Assembly (NCBI RefSeq): GCF_001675165.1
Contig: NZ_LROS01000006.1
Span: forward strand, 43,983-107,982
Direction of reading: 5' to 3'
DNA from: Clostridium ragsdalei P11
GTDB taxonomy: Bacteria; Bacillota; Clostridia; Clostridiales; Clostridiaceae
DNA: 64,000 bases
In this document: one piece after another, positions 62,834 through 64,000 of the stretch
Numbering within the stretch: the stretch's first letter is position 1
Layout: the number at the start of each line of letters is the position of its first letter
Program-made: the position numbers and the translations under genes
The notes under the pieces: model-generated
The model's input: only the letters and a program-made list of their open reading frames with translations
What the model was told of the DNA's origin: nothing
The model's database searches: none

Positions 62834-63256
62834 GTGTCAAGCTTGTACATAAATGAAACAAAGGTAGTTGTTAGATATGCAGAAACTGATAAAATGGGTA
62901 TAGTTCATCATTCTAATTATTATATATACTTTGAAGAAGCTAGAACACAGTTTATAAAAAAGACTGGTATAAGTTATTCACAAATGGAGAAAGACGGTAT
63001 AATGTTTCCTCTAGTTGAAAGTAATTGCAGATACTTACATGGTGCAAAATATGAAGATAAACTAATAATAAAAACTTGGATTAAAGAATTAACACCAGTT
63101 AAAGCGGAATTTAACTATTCGGTTATTAGAGAAAATGACCAAAAGGAAATTGCAAAAGGAAGCACATTACACACTTTTGTTAATAATAATTTTAAGATAA
63201 TTAATTTAAAGAAAAAGCATACAGAACTATTTGAAAAATTACAGTCACTAATATGA
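62834..63256 (+). CDS. Acyl-CoA thioesterase, 4HBT/YbgC family
   Basis: 140 residues, hotdog fold. The YbgC signature is VRYAETDKMGIVHHSNYYIYFEEARTQF, with the catalytic Asp in ETDKMG and Tyr in NYYIYFEEAR. Hydrolyses short- or medium-chain acyl-CoA or 4-hydroxybenzoyl-CoA thioesters. Start is GTG at 62834 with GGAG five bases upstream; an alternative TTG three codons in also exists. Followed by a TPR gene. Confidence 0.87.
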   Translation: MSSLYINETKVVVRYAETDKMGIVHHSNYYIYFEEARTQFIKKTGISYSQMEKDGIMFPLVESNCRYLHGAKYEDKLIIKTWIKELTPVKAEFNYSVIRENDQKEIAKGSTLHTFVNNNFKIINLKKKHTELFEKLQSLI

Positions 63257-63311
63257 TAAAAAAGTTAGTTGATAATTCAAATAAAATAATTTATATAGGA
63301 ATAGTGTATTT

Positions 63312-63788
63312 ATGAAGGATGATATACAAATTAATAAATATTTAGAAAAAGCAGAGGAAGCCTTTGAAGAAAATAAATTAATTAAAGCATTAAATTTATA
63401 TAATAAAGTTTATGAACTTTCAAATGGTGAAGATGTAGATTCAATAATTAATTTAGCTTTAATATATGACACTTTGGAAAAATCAGAAAAAGCTAAGGCG
63501 TATTACAAAGAAGCTTTAAGTATAGATGACTACGAGGAAAGGGCTTACTATGGTTTGGCTGCAATATATGATGATGAAAGAAATTATGAACAAGCTATAA
63601 AATTATACAATAAAGCTATTTATATAAATCCAAATTATCATAAGGCTTACTTTTTCTTAGCAAATGCTTACGATGTATCTGGAGAAAAGGATTTAGCAAT
63701 AGAAACTTATGAAAAACTTTTAAGTTTAAATCCTGCAGATTTTTGGGCAAATTTAAACTTAGGAAGTATCTATAGGGTTTCTAACTAA
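63312..63788 (+). CDS. TPR repeat protein
   Basis: 158 residues. Four consecutive 34-residue helical repeats of the TPR type, with the Ala/Gly/Tyr/Pro pattern visible in NLALIYDTLEKSEKAKAYYKEALSI, YGLAAIYDDERNYEQAIKLYNKAI, FFLANAYDVSGEKDLAIETYEKLL and NLGSIYRVSN. A protein-protein interaction scaffold; partners unknown. Ribosome site is weak (AGGA 11 bases away). Could be co-transcribed with the thioesterase, 55 bases upstream. Confidence 0.8.
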   Translation: MKDDIQINKYLEKAEEAFEENKLIKALNLYNKVYELSNGEDVDSIINLALIYDTLEKSEKAKAYYKEALSIDDYEERAYYGLAAIYDDERNYEQAIKLYNKAIYINPNYHKAYFFLANAYDVSGEKDLAIETYEKLLSLNPADFWANLNLGSIYRVSN

Positions 63789-63859
63789 AATATTAACTTA
63801 TACAGAATAATTAAAATTCTTCTCCAAATACTAAATGTACGGAGAAAGGAGTTTTAATT

Positions 63860-64000
63860 ATGGGAAGAAAATTATTTGAAATAGAATCACTGTATGATTA
63901 TAAAATTGAAGATTTAATTGAGCTAAAAAACACTACGAATTCTAAATTTACTAGATTAGTATTAGCTGTGGTTACTATGAGATATCGAGGATGCTCAAAT
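63860..64000 (+). CDS. Unrecognised gene, truncated by the window edge
   Basis: 47 codons visible, starting at an ATG with GGAGAAAGGAG 7-8 bases upstream. It reads MGRKLFEIESLYDYKIEDLI and then FTRLVLAVVTMRYRGCSN. The Arg-rich helix and MRYRGCSN suggest the start of a helix-turn-helix as in IS630-like transposases or a sigma-like protein, but the cut makes this unsure. Confidence 0.5.
   Translation, partial: MGRKLFEIESLYDYKIEDLIELKNTTNSKFTRLVLAVVTMRYRGCSN

Overview
The window is low-GC, spore-former DNA that fits Clostridium sensu stricto: a GerA-type germination operon, a Clostridia-style tig-clpP-clpX-lon-engB block, PerR, radical-free anaerobic enzymes (2-hydroxyacyl-CoA dehydratase family plus activase), corrinoid methyltransferase-like proteins, bacteriohemerythrin, and strong AGGAGG ribosome binding sites throughout. 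An acetogenic, solvent-forming or amino-acid-fermenting species is plausible; the species cannot be named from sequence alone. No rRNA, tRNA, CRISPR array, prophage or intact insertion sequence was seen.

Layout. 1-1.9 kb: end of a cobalamin operon (cobC-cobS-cobU, minus strand). 2-7.4 kb: perR, a solute-binding lipoprotein, a secreted calcium-repeat-like protein, a WYL regulator and a CPBP protease. 7.4-13.8 kb: protein quality control (engB, lon, clpX, clpP, tig). 14.1-15.7 kb: a TIM-barrel protein and a membrane-anchored unknown. 16.2-21.3 kb: the de novo pyrimidine operon pyrB-pyrI-pyrF-pyrK-pyrD-pyrE with a sigma-A promoter and a legible PyrR attenuator. 21.3-23.8 kb: an activase / DUF3343 / dehydratase-family trio that looks like a double-cubane cluster protein system. 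24.4-32.3 kb: MFS exporter, map, YitT protein, a 54-residue zinc ribbon, an EAL-CBS-GGDEF protein, an Nramp transporter and TetR regulator. 32.4-42.1 kb: a pyrimidine (or related amide-ring) catabolic cluster under a PucR regulator, running from nucleobase uptake through dihydropyrimidine dehydrogenase, dihydropyrimidinase and beta-ureidopropionase to an aminotransferase and an iron alcohol dehydrogenase. 42.5-46.7 kb: ger operon. 47-49.8 kb: pabA-pabB-pabC. 50.5-56.5 kb: small proteins, a diguanylate cyclase, a repeat protein, ferredoxin-cstA and a DUF3786 protein. 57-61 kb: bacteriohemerythrin and a methyltransferase-like/MFS/methyltransferase-like operon. 61.2-64 kb: phosphoesterase, DUF6440, thioesterase, TPR protein and the start of an unrecognised gene.

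The least ordinary content lies between genes. Four families of dispersed repeats occupy most gaps longer than 200 bases: (A) long hairpins with a conserved apical loop but different stems (3 copies); (B) AATTCACAAT-type palindromic repeats (4 copies); (C) 120-200 base structured, RNA-like elements with a closing TTATCC/GGATAA stem (5 copies); (D) 60-base palindromic units in the pyrimidine operons, one of which is split by a C element. Family C is the best candidate for an undescribed or unrecognised mobile RNA element. Pyrimidine synthesis and breakdown both being present, each with a D unit, is a secondary point of interest.
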